A stretch of DNA of 64,000 bases from Sphingomonas_Q fennica_A (lineage in GTDB: Bacteria > Pseudomonadota > Alphaproteobacteria > Sphingomonadales > Sphingomonadaceae), in the NCBI GenBank assembly GCA_036946415.1, contig JAQIJD010000007.1, forward strand, positions 109,885 through 173,884. The letters run 5' to 3'. Position numbers and translations under genes: made by a program. Below, in pieces: positions 43,009 through 53,469 of this stretch (position 1 is the first letter of the stretch; the number at the start of each line of letters is the position of its first letter). The notes beneath the pieces were generated by a model. That model worked only from the letters and a program-made list of their open reading frames with translations, ran no database searches and was not told where the DNA came from.

Positions 43009-44768
43009 ACGAGGGCGTCGTGCGCGACGGCGTGGTGATGCTGGGCGCGGCGCTGGCCTTCGTCTTCCTGTTCCGCCGGCTGGGGCTGGGCGCGGTGCTC
43101 GGCTATCTCGTCGCCGGCGCGACGATCGGCCCGCAGGGGCTGGGGCTGGTGGGCGAGGCCGAGCAGAAGCTCGGCATCGCCGAACTCGGCATCGTCCTCC
43201 TCCTCTTCCTCGTCGGGCTGGAACTGAACCCCTCGCGGCTGTGGCGTCTCCGGCGCGACATCTTCGGCCTCGGCTTCGCGCAGGTCGTCGCCTGCGGGGT
43301 GGCGCTGACGGGCGTGATCTTCGCCTTCACCGGCTTCTCGGCGGCGGCGGCGCTGGCGATCGGCCTGCCGCTCGCTCTGTCCTCCACCGCGCAGGTGCTG
43401 CCGATGCTGCAATCGGCGGGCCGCCTCAATACCCCCTTCGGCGAGCGCGCCTTTTCCGTCCTGCTGTTCCAGGATCTGTCGATCGTGCCGCTCATCACGA
43501 TCATCGCCGCGCTGTCGCGCGCGCCGGCCGATCCGTCCGCCCCGCCCGGCTGGCTGCTGGCGCTCTATACGGTCGGCGCGGTGGCCGGGCTGGTGGCGGC
43601 GGGGCGCTGGCTCATCAACCCCGCCTTCCGGCTGATCGGCCGGCTGGGCGAGCGCGAGATGTTCGTGGCGGCCGGCCTGTTCACGGTCCTGGCCTCCGCC
43701 GCGCTGATGGAGTGGCTGCATCTCTCCACCGCTCTCGGCGCCTTCGTCGCGGGCATGATGCTGGCCGATTCGCCCTACCGGCACGAGCTGGAGACCGACG
43801 TCGATCCGTTCCGCACGATCCTGCTCGGCCTGTTCTTCCTGGCCGTCGGCATGATGCTGGACCTCACCGCCATCGCACAGCGCCCGCTGTTCGTGATCGG
43901 CCTCGCCGCCGCGGTCGTGGCGGTGAAGGCGGCGATCATGATCGGCCTCGCCCGGCTGTTCGGGATGAAGGGCAAGTCCGCCTTCGCCTTCGGCCTGCTG
44001 CTCAGCCAGGGCGGCGAATTCGGCTTCGTGCTGTTCGCGCAGGCCGCCGCCGCGCAGCTGATCGCCCCGCAGGCCGCCAGCCTGATGGGCGCGGTCGTCA
44101 CCCTGTCGATGGCGACGACGCCGTTCCTGATGATCCTCGCCCGCCGCCTCAACGGCAGCGGCGCCAAGCCGGTGCGCGACGATCTCGACGGCCCCGAGAA
44201 GTCCGGGCCGTCCGCCGCGATCGTCGTCGGCTACGGCCGCTTCGGGCAGACGGTGGCGCAGATGCTAATGGCGGCGGGCAGCAGCGTGACGATCATCGAC
44301 AGCAAGCCCGAGCAGATCGAGACGGCGGAGAAATTCGGCCTCAAGGTCTATTACGGGGACGGGACGCGGCTCGACCTGCTCAAACAGGCGGGCGCGGCGG
44401 ACGCGCGGACGATCGTGTTCGCGATGGATGGCGACCAGCTGTCGCCCGAGGAACTGACGCAGGCGCTCGCCACCTTCCGTCAGGCCGCCATCTTCGTGCG
44501 CGCCTACGACCGGCGCGCGCTGATCTCCTACCGCGGGATCGACGTGGGGGCGGCGGTGCGCGAGGTGTTCGAAAGCGCGGTCAAGATGGGCCGGCTGGCG
44601 CTGGGGGCGGTCGGCGTGGAGGAGAGCGAGGTGGACCGGGTGGAGGAGGAATATCGGCTGCGCGACAAGGCACGGCTGCGCGCCCAGAAAGAGGAGGGGA
44701 CGATCTTCGCGGATCGCGCGCGCGAGCTGATGTTCCGCCCCGATTCGCCGCTGGATCCCGCCTCGTGA
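43005..44768 (+). CDS. Kef-type monovalent cation:proton antiporter (CPA2)
   Basis: A 587-residue membrane protein. Twelve or so TM helices make the Na+/H+ exchanger domain (residues 1–385, with LLLFLVGLELNPSRL and AFVAGMMLADSPYRHELE). A cytosolic RCK-N domain follows (VVGYGRFGQTVAQML, with a Rossmann NAD/GSH-binding loop) up to about 530, then a charged helical tail. It resembles KefB/KefC, which export K+ during electrophile stress under glutathione control. The glutathione dependence is not shown by sequence. Confidence 0.92.
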   Translation: MNEGVVRDGVVMLGAALAFVFLFRRLGLGAVLGYLVAGATIGPQGLGLVGEAEQKLGIAELGIVLLLFLVGLELNPSRLWRLRRDIFGLGFAQVVACGVALTGVIFAFTGFSAAAALAIGLPLALSSTAQVLPMLQSAGRLNTPFGERAFSVLLFQDLSIVPLITIIAALSRAPADPSAPPGWLLALYTVGAVAGLVAAGRWLINPAFRLIGRLGEREMFVAAGLFTVLASAALMEWLHLSTALGAFVAGMMLADSPYRHELETDVDPFRTILLGLFFLAVGMMLDLTAIAQRPLFVIGLAAAVVAVKAAIMIGLARLFGMKGKSAFAFGLLLSQGGEFGFVLFAQAAAAQLIAPQAASLMGAVVTLSMATTPFLMILARRLNGSGAKPVRDDLDGPEKSGPSAAIVVGYGRFGQTVAQMLMAAGSSVTIIDSKPEQIETAEKFGLKVYYGDGTRLDLLKQAGAADARTIVFAMDGDQLSPEELTQALATFRQAAIFVRAYDRRALISYRGIDVGAAVREVFESAVKMGRLALGAVGVEESEVDRVEEEYRLRDKARLRAQKEEGTIFADRARELMFRPDSPLDPAS

Positions 44769-45106
44769 GCGGCGCGCGCGGCGGCGGCGCGATCGCCTTG
44801 TTCGCGGCCCTGTCGGGGGCGATCGCGGTCGGCATGGGGGCGGCGGGTGCGCATGGCCTCGCCGGCCGCGCCGCCGACTGGGCGCGCACCGGCGCAGAAT
44901 TCCAGATGATTCACGCGGTCGCCGCGCTCGTCGCCTTGCAGATGCGCGGGCGGCTGGCGGCGGTGGTGCTGGTCGGCGGGGCGGCGGTCTTCTCGGGCAC
45001 GCTCTACCTGATGGCGCTCGGCTGGCCGACGTGGCTGGGGCGGGTGACGCCGGCGGGCGGGCTGGTGATAATCGCCGGCTGGCTGCTGCTCGCCCTGCGC
45101 AAATGA
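44765..45106 (+). CDS. DUF423 family membrane protein
   Basis: A 113-residue protein with four TM segments and the DUF423/YgdD pattern (GAAGAHGL near the N-terminus, FQMIHAVAAL mid-way, AVFSGTLYLMAL near the end, TPAGGLVIIAGWLLL last). The start is a GTG whose bases overlap the antiporter stop (GTGA). Function unknown. Confidence 0.9.
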   Translation: MSGARGGGAIALFAALSGAIAVGMGAAGAHGLAGRAADWARTGAEFQMIHAVAALVALQMRGRLAAVVLVGGAAVFSGTLYLMALGWPTWLGRVTPAGGLVIIAGWLLLALRK

Positions 45107-46200
45107 CCGCGCCCGCCGGGGACCGTGCCTGGCTCGACTGGGCGGTGGGCGAGATCGTCGCCGATCAGGCGCGATCGGCCGATACGCATCTGATCCGCAT
45201 GGCCCTGCCGGCGCTGCCGGGGATCGACCTCTATCTGAAGGACGAATCGACGCATCCGTCCGGCTCGCTCAAGCACCGGCTGGCGCGCTCGCTGTTCCTC
45301 TACGCGCTGTGCAACGGCTGGATCCGGCGCGGGCGGCCGGTGATCGAGGCGTCGTCCGGCTCGACCGCCATTTCCGAAGCCTATTTCGCCCGGCTGCTAG
45401 GGCTGCCGTTCATCGCCGTCGTGCCGACCGGAACGGCGCCCGCCAAGCTGGCGGAGATCGCGCGGCTGGGCGGGCGGGCGCATGCCGTGCCCGCCTGCAA
45501 GGTGCCCGCCGCCGCGCAGGCGCTGGCGGCGGAGACGGGCGGCCATTTCATGGACCAGTTCACCTTCGCCGAGCGCGCGACTGACTGGCGCGGCAACAAC
45601 AATATCGCCGAATCGATCTTCGCGCAGATGGCGCACGAGCGGCATCCCGATCCGGCATGGATCGTGGTGGGGGCGGGCACCGGCGGCACCTCCGCCACGA
45701 TCGGCCGCTACCTGCGCTACCGCCGCGCGGGGGCGGTGGGGACGCGGCTGGCGGTGGTCGATCCGGAATTTTCGGTGTTCGCCGAAAGCTGGGCGACGGG
45801 GCGGCGCGACCTCGTGTCGGATCGTGGATCGCGGGTCGAGGGGATCGGCCGGCCGCGCGTCGAGGCCAGCTTCCTGCCGCACGTCATCGACCGGATGATC
45901 GCGGTGGAGGATGCGGCCAGCTTCGCCGCCGCGCGCTTCCTGTCCGACCGGATCGGCCGGCGCGTCGGCCCGTCGACCGGCTGCAACCTGATCGGCGTGC
46001 TGCAACTGGCCGAGGCGATGGCGCGGGCGGGCGAGACGGGCAGCATCGTCACCCTGCTGTGCGATCCCGGCGAACGGTACCGCGACAGCCTGTTCGACGA
46101 TCGCTGGATGGACGCGCACATGCCCGATCATCCGCGCTGGGCGGCGTGGACGGCGCGCTTTACCGCGGCAAAGCTGGACGAAACCGCCGATCGTCCCTAG
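45103..46200 (+). CDS. PLP-dependent cysteine synthase-family protein
   Basis: A 365-residue fold-type II PLP enzyme. The PLP lysine is in HPSGSLKHR (cf. SVKDR of CysK), the substrate-loop is EASSGSTAISEAYFA, the PLP-phosphate loop is GAGTGGTSATIGRYL, and the C-terminal base segment is GPSTGCNLIG. Closest to CysK/CysM and D-cysteine desulfhydrase-like "cysteine synthase family" proteins; the exact reaction is not determined. The ATG overlaps the DUF423 stop (ATGA). It ends just 11 bp before the TetR gene. Confidence 0.87.
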   Translation: MTAPAGDRAWLDWAVGEIVADQARSADTHLIRMALPALPGIDLYLKDESTHPSGSLKHRLARSLFLYALCNGWIRRGRPVIEASSGSTAISEAYFARLLGLPFIAVVPTGTAPAKLAEIARLGGRAHAVPACKVPAAAQALAAETGGHFMDQFTFAERATDWRGNNNIAESIFAQMAHERHPDPAWIVVGAGTGGTSATIGRYLRYRRAGAVGTRLAVVDPEFSVFAESWATGRRDLVSDRGSRVEGIGRPRVEASFLPHVIDRMIAVEDAASFAAARFLSDRIGRRVGPSTGCNLIGVLQLAEAMARAGETGSIVTLLCDPGERYRDSLFDDRWMDAHMPDHPRWAAWTARFTAAKLDETADRP

Positions 46201-46202
46201 AT

Positions 46203-46212
46203 TGATCGATCA
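46203..46212. promoter_or_regulatory. Palindrome TGATCGATCA at TetR start codon
   Basis: A 10-bp perfect palindrome ends at the first base of the ATG of the TetR gene at 46212. A bound protein here would block initiation, so autoregulation is conceivable, but 10 bp is short for a TetR operator. It could be chance. Confidence 0.3.
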
Positions 46213-46835
46213 TGGCCACCCTCTGCCAGATTCCTGCCCAGCGCGGCCGCCCCCGCGAGTTCGACATGGACGTCGCCCTCGCCGCTGCGCTGCGCGTGTT
46301 CTGGCGCAACGGCTATGAGGGCGCATCGCTGACTGAACTGACGCAGGAGATGGGCATCACCAAGCCCAGCCTCTACGCCGCGTTCGGCAACAAGGAATCC
46401 CTGTTCCGCAAGGCGTTCGAACTCTACGAGCGCGAGAAGCTGGCCTATGTCGGCCAGGCGCTGGACGCGCCGACCTCGCGCGAGGTGGCCGAGCGGCTGC
46501 TGATGAGCGCGATCGACATGCAGGCCAGCGGCTGCGATCCGAAAGGCTGCCTCGGCGTCATCAGCGCCGTCACCTGCGGGCCGGAAGCCGATTCGATCCG
46601 GCAGGAGGTGCTGTCGCGCCGCCTCTCTTCGCTGAAGGCGATGGTCGATCGGTTCGAGCGCGCGGTGTCGGAGGGCGATCTGCCCGCCGACATCGATCCC
46701 GAGGCGCTGGCCCGTTATCTGAGCGCGATCATGCAGGGCCTGTCAGTGCAGGCGCGATCGGGGGCGAATTGCACCGAGCTGGGCATGATCGCGCGCACCA
46801 CGCTGGCGCTCTGGCCCCGCACCGAGGGGCGCTGA
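46212..46835 (+). CDS. TetR/AcrR-family transcriptional regulator
   Basis: A 207-residue repressor: helix-turn-helix at about residues 30–60 (GASLTELTQEMGITKPSLYAAFGNKESLF). A helical ligand domain with three cysteines (SGCDPKGCLGVI … CG) follows. Its target is not evident; the nearest divergent gene is absent. It could be the factor that reads the CTATACCG operators at 40 and 60 kb, but no direct link is seen. No ribosome site visible before ATG 46212. Confidence 0.9.
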   Translation: MATLCQIPAQRGRPREFDMDVALAAALRVFWRNGYEGASLTELTQEMGITKPSLYAAFGNKESLFRKAFELYEREKLAYVGQALDAPTSREVAERLLMSAIDMQASGCDPKGCLGVISAVTCGPEADSIRQEVLSRRLSSLKAMVDRFERAVSEGDLPADIDPEALARYLSAIMQGLSVQARSGANCTELGMIARTTLALWPRTEGR

Positions 46836-46840
46836 GAGCC

Positions 46841-48211
<1,371 letters not shown>

Positions 48212-48324
48212 CCGATGCTCCCTTTGAACGAAGCGGGAACATAGCCACGTGCGTCGGACACCGCAACCGATCGCTGGCGTTCGCGCGCGCCAGCGCATAG
48301 ACGGAGCGTCAGGAGGCGTGGCCC

Positions 48325-48669
48325 ATGAATTTTCTGAAGACGCTCTTCTGGATCGCGATCACGGTCGTCGCGGTCGTCTTCGCCACCAACAATTGGCATG
48401 CGGTGACGCTGAACCTCTGGGCCGGATTGCAGGCGGATGCCAAGCTGCCGGTGCTGCTGTTCGTCTCCTTCCTGGTCGGTTTCCTGCCGACATGGCTGTG
48501 GCATCGCGCGCGCCTGTGGCAGGTGCGCCGGCAGGTTGAGCAGCGCCCGCTGCCGGTGGCGGCCGAACCCTATGCCGCCCCCGCCATGGCGGACCCCGCC
48601 CCCGCCCCGATCCCGACGCAGATGCCCGAGCGCGCGCCCGTGCCGCTGCCCGGCGAGCCGCTCGCCTGA
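48325..48669 (+). CDS. LapA-domain (DUF1049) membrane protein
   Basis: A 114-residue protein with two TM helices (about 5–22 and 42–60): MNFLKTLFWIAITVVAVVF, then LFVSFLVGFLPTWLWHRARLWQVRR. A Pro-rich C-tail follows. This is the lipopolysaccharide-assembly protein A domain, common before pyrF in alphaproteobacteria. The stop shares a base with the pyrF start, so it is coupled. GCCACGTGCG and a hairpin-like stretch GCTGGCG/CGCCAGC lie in the 113 bp between it and radA. Confidence 0.88.
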   Translation: MNFLKTLFWIAITVVAVVFATNNWHAVTLNLWAGLQADAKLPVLLFVSFLVGFLPTWLWHRARLWQVRRQVEQRPLPVAAEPYAAPAMADPAPAPIPTQMPERAPVPLPGEPLA

Positions 48670-49343
48670 TGCCGTCGCGGATCTATGTCGCGATCGACAC
48701 GCCCGATCTGCCGCGCGCGCTGGCGCTGGCGGCGGCGGTGCGCGGCCATGTCGGCGGGCTCAAGCTCGGCCTCGAATTCTTCGCCGCACATGGCCAGCTT
48801 GGCGTGCGCGAGATGGCGGGTGTCGGCCTGCCGATCTTCCTCGATCTGAAGCTGCACGACATCCCCAATACGGTGGCGAGCGCGGTGCAGGCGCTGGCCG
48901 GCCTGTCGCCGGCGGTCCTCACTGTCCATGCCGCGGGCGGCCGGGCGATGATGGAGGATGCCAAGGCCGCCGCGCCGCCGGGCACGAAGGTGGTCGCGGT
49001 GACGGTGCTGACCAGCCTCGATGCGGGCGATCTCGCCGCGACCGGCGTCGGCGGCGGCCCGCAGGCGCAGGTCGAGCGGCTGACGGGGCTGGCGCGCGAG
49101 GCGGGGATCGACGGGATCGTCTGTTCGGGGGCGGAGGTGGCGGCCGCGCGCGCGCTGTGGCCAAAGGGCTATTTCGTCGTGCCCGGCGTTCGCCCCGAAG
49201 GCAGCGGCCTGGGCGACCAGAAGCGCGTGATGACGCCGCGTCAGGCCGCCGATGCCGGCGCCTCGATCCTCGTCATCGGCCGCCCGATCACCCGCGCCGC
49301 CGACCCCGACGCCGCCGCCCGCGCCATCGCGGCGACGCTGTGA
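48669..49343 (+). CDS. pyrF: Orotidine 5'-phosphate decarboxylase
   Basis: The last step of UMP synthesis. The 224-residue TIM barrel has FLDLKLHDIPNTVASAV with the catalytic Asp–Lys–Asp–Lys-type array, the mid-barrel VVAVTVLTSLDAGDL, and the C-terminal phosphate loop VPGVRPEGSGLGDQKR. The ATG overlaps the LapA-domain stop. The GTG of the next gene overlaps its own stop, so LapA–pyrF–DUF4287 form one transcription unit. Confidence 0.96.
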   Translation: MPSRIYVAIDTPDLPRALALAAAVRGHVGGLKLGLEFFAAHGQLGVREMAGVGLPIFLDLKLHDIPNTVASAVQALAGLSPAVLTVHAAGGRAMMEDAKAAAPPGTKVVAVTVLTSLDAGDLAATGVGGGPQAQVERLTGLAREAGIDGIVCSGAEVAAARALWPKGYFVVPGVRPEGSGLGDQKRVMTPRQAADAGASILVIGRPITRAADPDAAARAIAATL

Positions 49344-49558
49344 GCGCCGCCGCTCCCAAGGGCCCGGCGTCCTATTTCCCGTCGATCGAGGCGAAATACG
49401 GCCGGCCGATCGGCGAATGGCAGGCGCTGATCCGAGCGCAGCTGCCGGCCAGGCATATGGCGCTGGTGGCGATGCTGAAGGCCGATCACGGCATGGGCCA
49501 CGGCCACGCCAACGCCCTCGTCGCGCATGTACTGGCGGAGGAGGCCGGCCGGACCTAG
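49340..49558 (+). CDS. DUF4287 family protein
   Basis: A 72-residue protein: GPASYFPSIEAKYGRPIGEWQ, then KADHGMGHGHANALVAHVL. The pattern matches DUF4287. The start GTG overlaps the pyrF stop (GTGA). Small and helical, function unknown. Its stop overlaps the stop of the convergent CxxCH gene. Confidence 0.85.
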   Translation: MSAAAPKGPASYFPSIEAKYGRPIGEWQALIRAQLPARHMALVAMLKADHGMGHGHANALVAHVLAEEAGRT

Positions 49559-49861
49559 CTTTCCGGCGGGCGCTTGCACGCCTCGCAGCGGCGCTGGCAG
49601 AGGATGCCCGGCATCGCCGCCGCGGGTCGCAGGCCGGGGACGGGGGTGAGGCCGGCCATGATCTCGGGCGAGATACCCTCGGGGGCCGCCTGCGCGTGGC
49701 AGAGCAGGCAGTTGCGGCGATAGCCGGCGCGGGTGAGGCCGGAATGGTCCTCCGGCTCGGCCGCGCGCGCGGGGGGCGAACAGCGCCACCGCCGGCACCG
49801 CTGCCGCCAGCATCAGCAACCCCGCCCCGCGCCACCGACGCTCCGCCGTGCCCGTCGCCAT
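49555..49861 (-). pseudogene. Small exported CxxCH protein, frameshifted
   Basis: Read with one C removed from the minus-strand C6 (plus-strand G6, 49771–49776), this gives about 101 residues. A hydrophobic signal (LLMLAAAVPAVALFAPARA) leads into EPEDHSGLTRAGYRRNCLLCHAQAAP, a CLLCH heme-type motif. Two further Cys pairs come later (CQRRCEAC). As it stands the frame is open at both ends but joins unrelated residues. Whether it binds heme is uncertain, since CxxCH also occurs by chance. It is convergent with DUF4287 and 62 bp upstream of trpF on the other strand. Confidence 0.5.
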
Positions 49862-49923
49862 CGCCACCCCCGGTCGCGCCGCCCCGCTTCCCCGCGATCG
49901 GCACCGCGCCTATATGCCACGCC

Positions 49924-50556
49924 ATGACCGTCACCGCCAAGATCTGCGGCCTCCGCGACGAGGCGACGCTCGATGCCGCCGTCGCAGGCGGCGCGTCCCA
50001 CGTCGGCTTCGTCTTCTTCCCCCGCTCGCCCCGAAATGTCGCGCCGGATCGCGCGGCGGCGCTCGTCCGGCGGCTGCCCGATCGGGTGACGGCGGTGGCG
50101 GTGGTGGTCGATCCCGATGCGGCGCTGCTGGCCGAGGTTGCCCGCGCCGGCATCCGCGCCGTGCAGTTGCATGGGGCCGAGACGCCCGCCGACGCCGCCG
50201 CCGCGCGCGCCGCTGGGCATGAGGTATGGAAGGCGATCGCGGTGCGCACCGCCACCGATCTGGCGGCGGCGCGCGCCTATCGCGGTGCTGTGGACCGCAT
50301 CCTCTACGACGCGAAGACGCCCGAGGGCGCGCTGCCCGGCGGAATGGGCGTACGGTTCGACTGGCGGCTGCTCGACGGCTTCGCGCATCCGTTGCCGTGG
50401 GCGCTTTCGGGCGGCCTCGATGCCGGCAACGTGCGCGAGGCGGTGGGCATCACCGGCGCGCGGCTGGTGGATGCCTCGTCGGGGGTGGAGAGCGCGCCCG
50501 GCGTCAAGGATGTGGACAAGATCGGCGCCTTCCTCCAAGCGATCGGATCATTATGA
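49924..50556 (+). CDS. trpF: Phosphoribosylanthranilate isomerase
   Basis: Third step of tryptophan synthesis from anthranilate. The 210-residue TIM barrel starts with KICGLRDEATL (catalytic Cys), then GFVFFPRSPR, and LSGGLDAGNV near the C-terminus with the phosphate loop. First gene of trpFBA–accD–folC. The stop overlaps the trpB ATG (ATGA). No ribosome site stands out. Confidence 0.96.
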   Translation: MTVTAKICGLRDEATLDAAVAGGASHVGFVFFPRSPRNVAPDRAAALVRRLPDRVTAVAVVVDPDAALLAEVARAGIRAVQLHGAETPADAAAARAAGHEVWKAIAVRTATDLAAARAYRGAVDRILYDAKTPEGALPGGMGVRFDWRLLDGFAHPLPWALSGGLDAGNVREAVGITGARLVDASSGVESAPGVKDVDKIGAFLQAIGSL

Positions 50557-51785
50557 ACGCCCCCAATTCCCTTCGCGCCCAGCCCGATACGGACGGGCAT
50601 TTCGGCCAGTTCGGCGGCCGCTACGTGGCCGAGACGCTGATGCCGCTGATCTTGGAGCTGGAACGCGAATATCGCGGCGCCAAGGACGATCCGGCGTTCG
50701 AGGCGGAGTTCCGCGATCTGCTGCGCCACTATGTCGGCCGCGCCAACCCGCTCTATTACGCCGCCGGGCTGACGGAGGCGCTGCGCGCGGACCTGCCGGC
50801 GGACAAGGGCGCGAAAATCTATCTGAAGCGCGAGGATCTGAACCACACCGGCGCGCACAAGATCAACAATTGCATCGGCCAGATCCTGCTCGCGCGGCGG
50901 ATGGGCCGCACCCGGATCATCGCCGAGACGGGGGCCGGGCAGCACGGCGTCGCCACCGCCACCGTCGCCGCGCGCTTCGGCCTGCCCTGCACCATCTTCA
51001 TGGGCGCGCGCGATATCGAGCGGCAGAAGCCCAACGTGTTCCGCATGAAGCTGCTGGGCGCGGAGGTGCGCGCCGTCACCTCAGGCGCGCAGACGCTGAA
51101 GGATGCGATGAACGAGGCGCTGCGCGACTGGGTCGCCAACGTCCACGACACTTTCTACATCATCGGTACCGCCGCCGGCCCGCATCCCTATCCGGAACTG
51201 GTGCGCGACTTCCAGTCGGTGATCGGCACCGAGACGCGCGCCCAGATCCTCGAACAGGAAGGCCGCTTGCCCGACGTGATCGTGGCGGCGGTGGGCGGCG
51301 GATCGAATGCGATCGGCATGTTCCACCCCTTCCTCGACGATGCGGACGTGAAGCTGGTCGGCGTCGAAGCGGCGGGGCGCGGCATCGACACGCGCGAACA
51401 TGCCGCCAGCCTCGCCGGCGGCGCGCCGGGCGTGCTGCACGGCAACCGCACCTATCTGTTGCAGGACGAGGACGGCCAGATCGCCGAGGCGCACAGCATC
51501 TCGGCCGGCCTCGACTATCCCGGCATCGGCCCCGAGCACGCCTGGCTGCACGAGACGGGCCGCGCCACCTACGAACCGGTGACGGATACCGAGGCGCTCG
51601 ACGCATTCCAGCTGCTTTGCCGGGTCGAGGGCATCATCCCCGCCCTTGAATGCGCCCATGCGCTGCACGCCACCGTCAATCACGCCCGCGCCCTGCCGCG
51701 CGACGGCGTGGTGGTGATGAATCTGTCGGGCCGGGGCGACAAGGACATCTTCACGGTCGCCGAGGCGTTGGGAGTGGAGATTTGA
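50553..51785 (+). CDS. trpB: Tryptophan synthase β subunit
   Basis: A PLP enzyme that condenses indole with serine. The 410-residue protein has the PLP Lys in HTGAHKINN, the catalytic Glu region AETGAGQHGVA, the phosphate loop VGGGSNAIGMF and the monovalent-cation region. The ATG overlaps the trpF stop. The TTG start of trpA overlaps its own stop. The enzyme works as an α2β2 channelled complex with TrpA. Confidence 0.97.
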   Translation: MNAPNSLRAQPDTDGHFGQFGGRYVAETLMPLILELEREYRGAKDDPAFEAEFRDLLRHYVGRANPLYYAAGLTEALRADLPADKGAKIYLKREDLNHTGAHKINNCIGQILLARRMGRTRIIAETGAGQHGVATATVAARFGLPCTIFMGARDIERQKPNVFRMKLLGAEVRAVTSGAQTLKDAMNEALRDWVANVHDTFYIIGTAAGPHPYPELVRDFQSVIGTETRAQILEQEGRLPDVIVAAVGGGSNAIGMFHPFLDDADVKLVGVEAAGRGIDTREHAASLAGGAPGVLHGNRTYLLQDEDGQIAEAHSISAGLDYPGIGPEHAWLHETGRATYEPVTDTEALDAFQLLCRVEGIIPALECAHALHATVNHARALPRDGVVVMNLSGRGDKDIFTVAEALGVEI

Positions 51786-52606
51786 GCCGCCTCGCCGCCA
51801 CCTTCGCGTCCTGCGCCGCAGAGGGCCGTGCCGCCCTCGTCGCCTTCGTCACCGGCGGCGATCCGGCGCCTGCCGTCACCCCCGCGATCCTCGATGCGAT
51901 CGTCGCGGCGGGTGCCGACGTGATCGAGCTGGGGATGCCCTTCACCGATCCGATGGCGGACGGCCCCGCCATCCAGCTCGCCAACCTGCGCGCGCTGGGT
52001 GCGGGGACGACTACCGCGACGATCCTCGATATCGCCCGCGGCTTCCGCCAGCGCCATCCGCAGGTGCCGCTGGTACTGATGGGCTATGCCAATCCGATGG
52101 TGCGGCGCGGGCCGGATTGGTTCGGCGCAGCCTGTTCCGACGCCGGCGTCGACGGGGTGATCTGCGTCGACATCCCGGCCGAGGAGGATGCCGCGCTCGG
52201 GCCGGCGCTGCGCGAGGCCGGCGTCGCCATGATCCGCCTCGCCACGCCGACGACCGACGCGGCGCGGCTGCCGGCCGTCCTCGCGAACGGGTCCGGCTTC
52301 CTCTATTACGTCTCGGTAGCAGGCATCACCGGCCAGCAGCAGGCGGCGCAGGCCTCGATCGAGGAGGCCGTCGCGCGGCTCAAGGCGGGGACGGAGCTGC
52401 CGGTGGCGGTCGGCTTCGGCGTGCGCACGCCCGATCAGGCCGCCGCCGTGGCGCGCGTGGCGGACGGCGTGGTGGTCGGCTCGGCGATCGTCTCGGCGGT
52501 GGCCGAGGCGGCGGCGCAGGGCCGCGATCCGGCGGCGGCGGCCGGCGCGATCGTCGGCGGGCTGGCGCAGGCGGTGCGGGGCGCGCGGCTGGAGGCGGCG
52601 GCATGA
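51782..52606 (+). CDS. trpA: Tryptophan synthase α subunit
   Basis: Cleaves indole-3-glycerol phosphate to indole for TrpB. The 274-residue TIM barrel shows the catalytic Glu and Asp in VIELGMPFTDPMADGP and the phosphate loop VAVGFGVRTPDQ. The start is a TTG overlapping the trpB stop (TTGA), a coupling that would keep α and β at matching levels. accD follows with ATGA overlap. Confidence 0.96.
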   Translation: MSRLAATFASCAAEGRAALVAFVTGGDPAPAVTPAILDAIVAAGADVIELGMPFTDPMADGPAIQLANLRALGAGTTTATILDIARGFRQRHPQVPLVLMGYANPMVRRGPDWFGAACSDAGVDGVICVDIPAEEDAALGPALREAGVAMIRLATPTTDAARLPAVLANGSGFLYYVSVAGITGQQQAAQASIEEAVARLKAGTELPVAVGFGVRTPDQAAAVARVADGVVVGSAIVSAVAEAAAQGRDPAAAAGAIVGGLAQAVRGARLEAAA

Positions 52607-53469
52607 GCTGGCTCGATCGCGTCCGCAACGCGCTCTCCTTCGGCGAGAAGCGCGATACGCCCGACAATCTCTGGCACAAATGCCCCGCCTGCACGCAGAT
52701 GGTCTTCACCAAGGAATGGGAGGAGAACCAGTCCGTCTGCCCGAAATGCGGCTATCACGGGCGGATCGGGCCGGACGAACGCTTCGACCAATTGTTCGAC
52801 AGCGGCGTCTACGTTCCCCTCCCCGCGCCCACGGTGCGCGAGGATCCGCTGAAGTTCCGCGACCAGAAGGCCTATCCCGCCCGCCTCAAGGAAGCGCGCG
52901 CCAAGACCGGCGAAAGCGACGCGCTCATCAACGCGCGCGGCGAGATCGAGGGGCTGAAGGCGGTCGTCGGCGTCCAGGATTTCGCCTTCATGGGCGGATC
53001 GATGGGCCTCGCCGTGGGCGCCGCCTTCGTCGCCGGGGTCGAGGCGGCGATTGCCGACGATTGCCCCTACATCATCTTCACCGCCGCCGGCGGCGCCCGG
53101 ATGCAGGAGGGCATCCTCTCGCTGATGCAGATGCCGCGGACGACGGTGGCGATCGCGAAGCTGCGCGAGGCGGGGCTGCCCTATATCGTGGTGATGACCG
53201 ATCCGACGACGGGCGGCGTCACCGCCTCCTATGCGATGCTGGGCGACGTGCAGCTGGCCGAGCCGGGCGCGCTGATCGGTTTCGCCGGGCAGCGCGTGAT
53301 CGAATCGACGATCCGCGAGAAGCTGCCCGAAGGCTTCCAGCGCGCCGAATATCTGCTCGATCACGGGATGCTCGACATGGTCGTCCATCGCCACCGGCTG
53401 CGGGCGGAGCTGGCGCGGCTGATCGGCTATCTCTGCCCCGGCCGGGGCAGCGGGGTGGCGGCGGCCTGA
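52603..53469 (+). CDS. accD: Acetyl-CoA carboxylase carboxyltransferase β subunit
   Basis: Transfers CO2 from biotin to acetyl-CoA in fatty acid synthesis, with AccA. The 288-residue protein has a zinc ribbon (CPACTQM and CPKCGYHG) and the crotonase-like core (GGARMQEGILSLMQM, TDPTTGGVTASYAMLGDV). It sits in the trpFBA–accD–folC operon, an order typical of alphaproteobacteria. The ATG overlaps the trpA stop, and the stop shares a base with the folC start. Confidence 0.97.
   Translation: MSWLDRVRNALSFGEKRDTPDNLWHKCPACTQMVFTKEWEENQSVCPKCGYHGRIGPDERFDQLFDSGVYVPLPAPTVREDPLKFRDQKAYPARLKEARAKTGESDALINARGEIEGLKAVVGVQDFAFMGGSMGLAVGAAFVAGVEAAIADDCPYIIFTAAGGARMQEGILSLMQMPRTTVAIAKLREAGLPYIVVMTDPTTGGVTASYAMLGDVQLAEPGALIGFAGQRVIESTIREKLPEGFQRAEYLLDHGMLDMVVHRHRLRAELARLIGYLCPGRGSGVAAA

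Noticed and set aside
46203..46212. Palindrome TGATCGATCA as a confident operator
   Set aside because: Only 10 bp and built from the GATC/CGATCG words that are common in this GC-rich genome; kept as a low-confidence feature only.
52117..52600. Upstream extension of the accD frame through trpA
   Set aside because: The zinc ribbon and start of AccD begin at 52603; the earlier part is the wrong frame of trpA.
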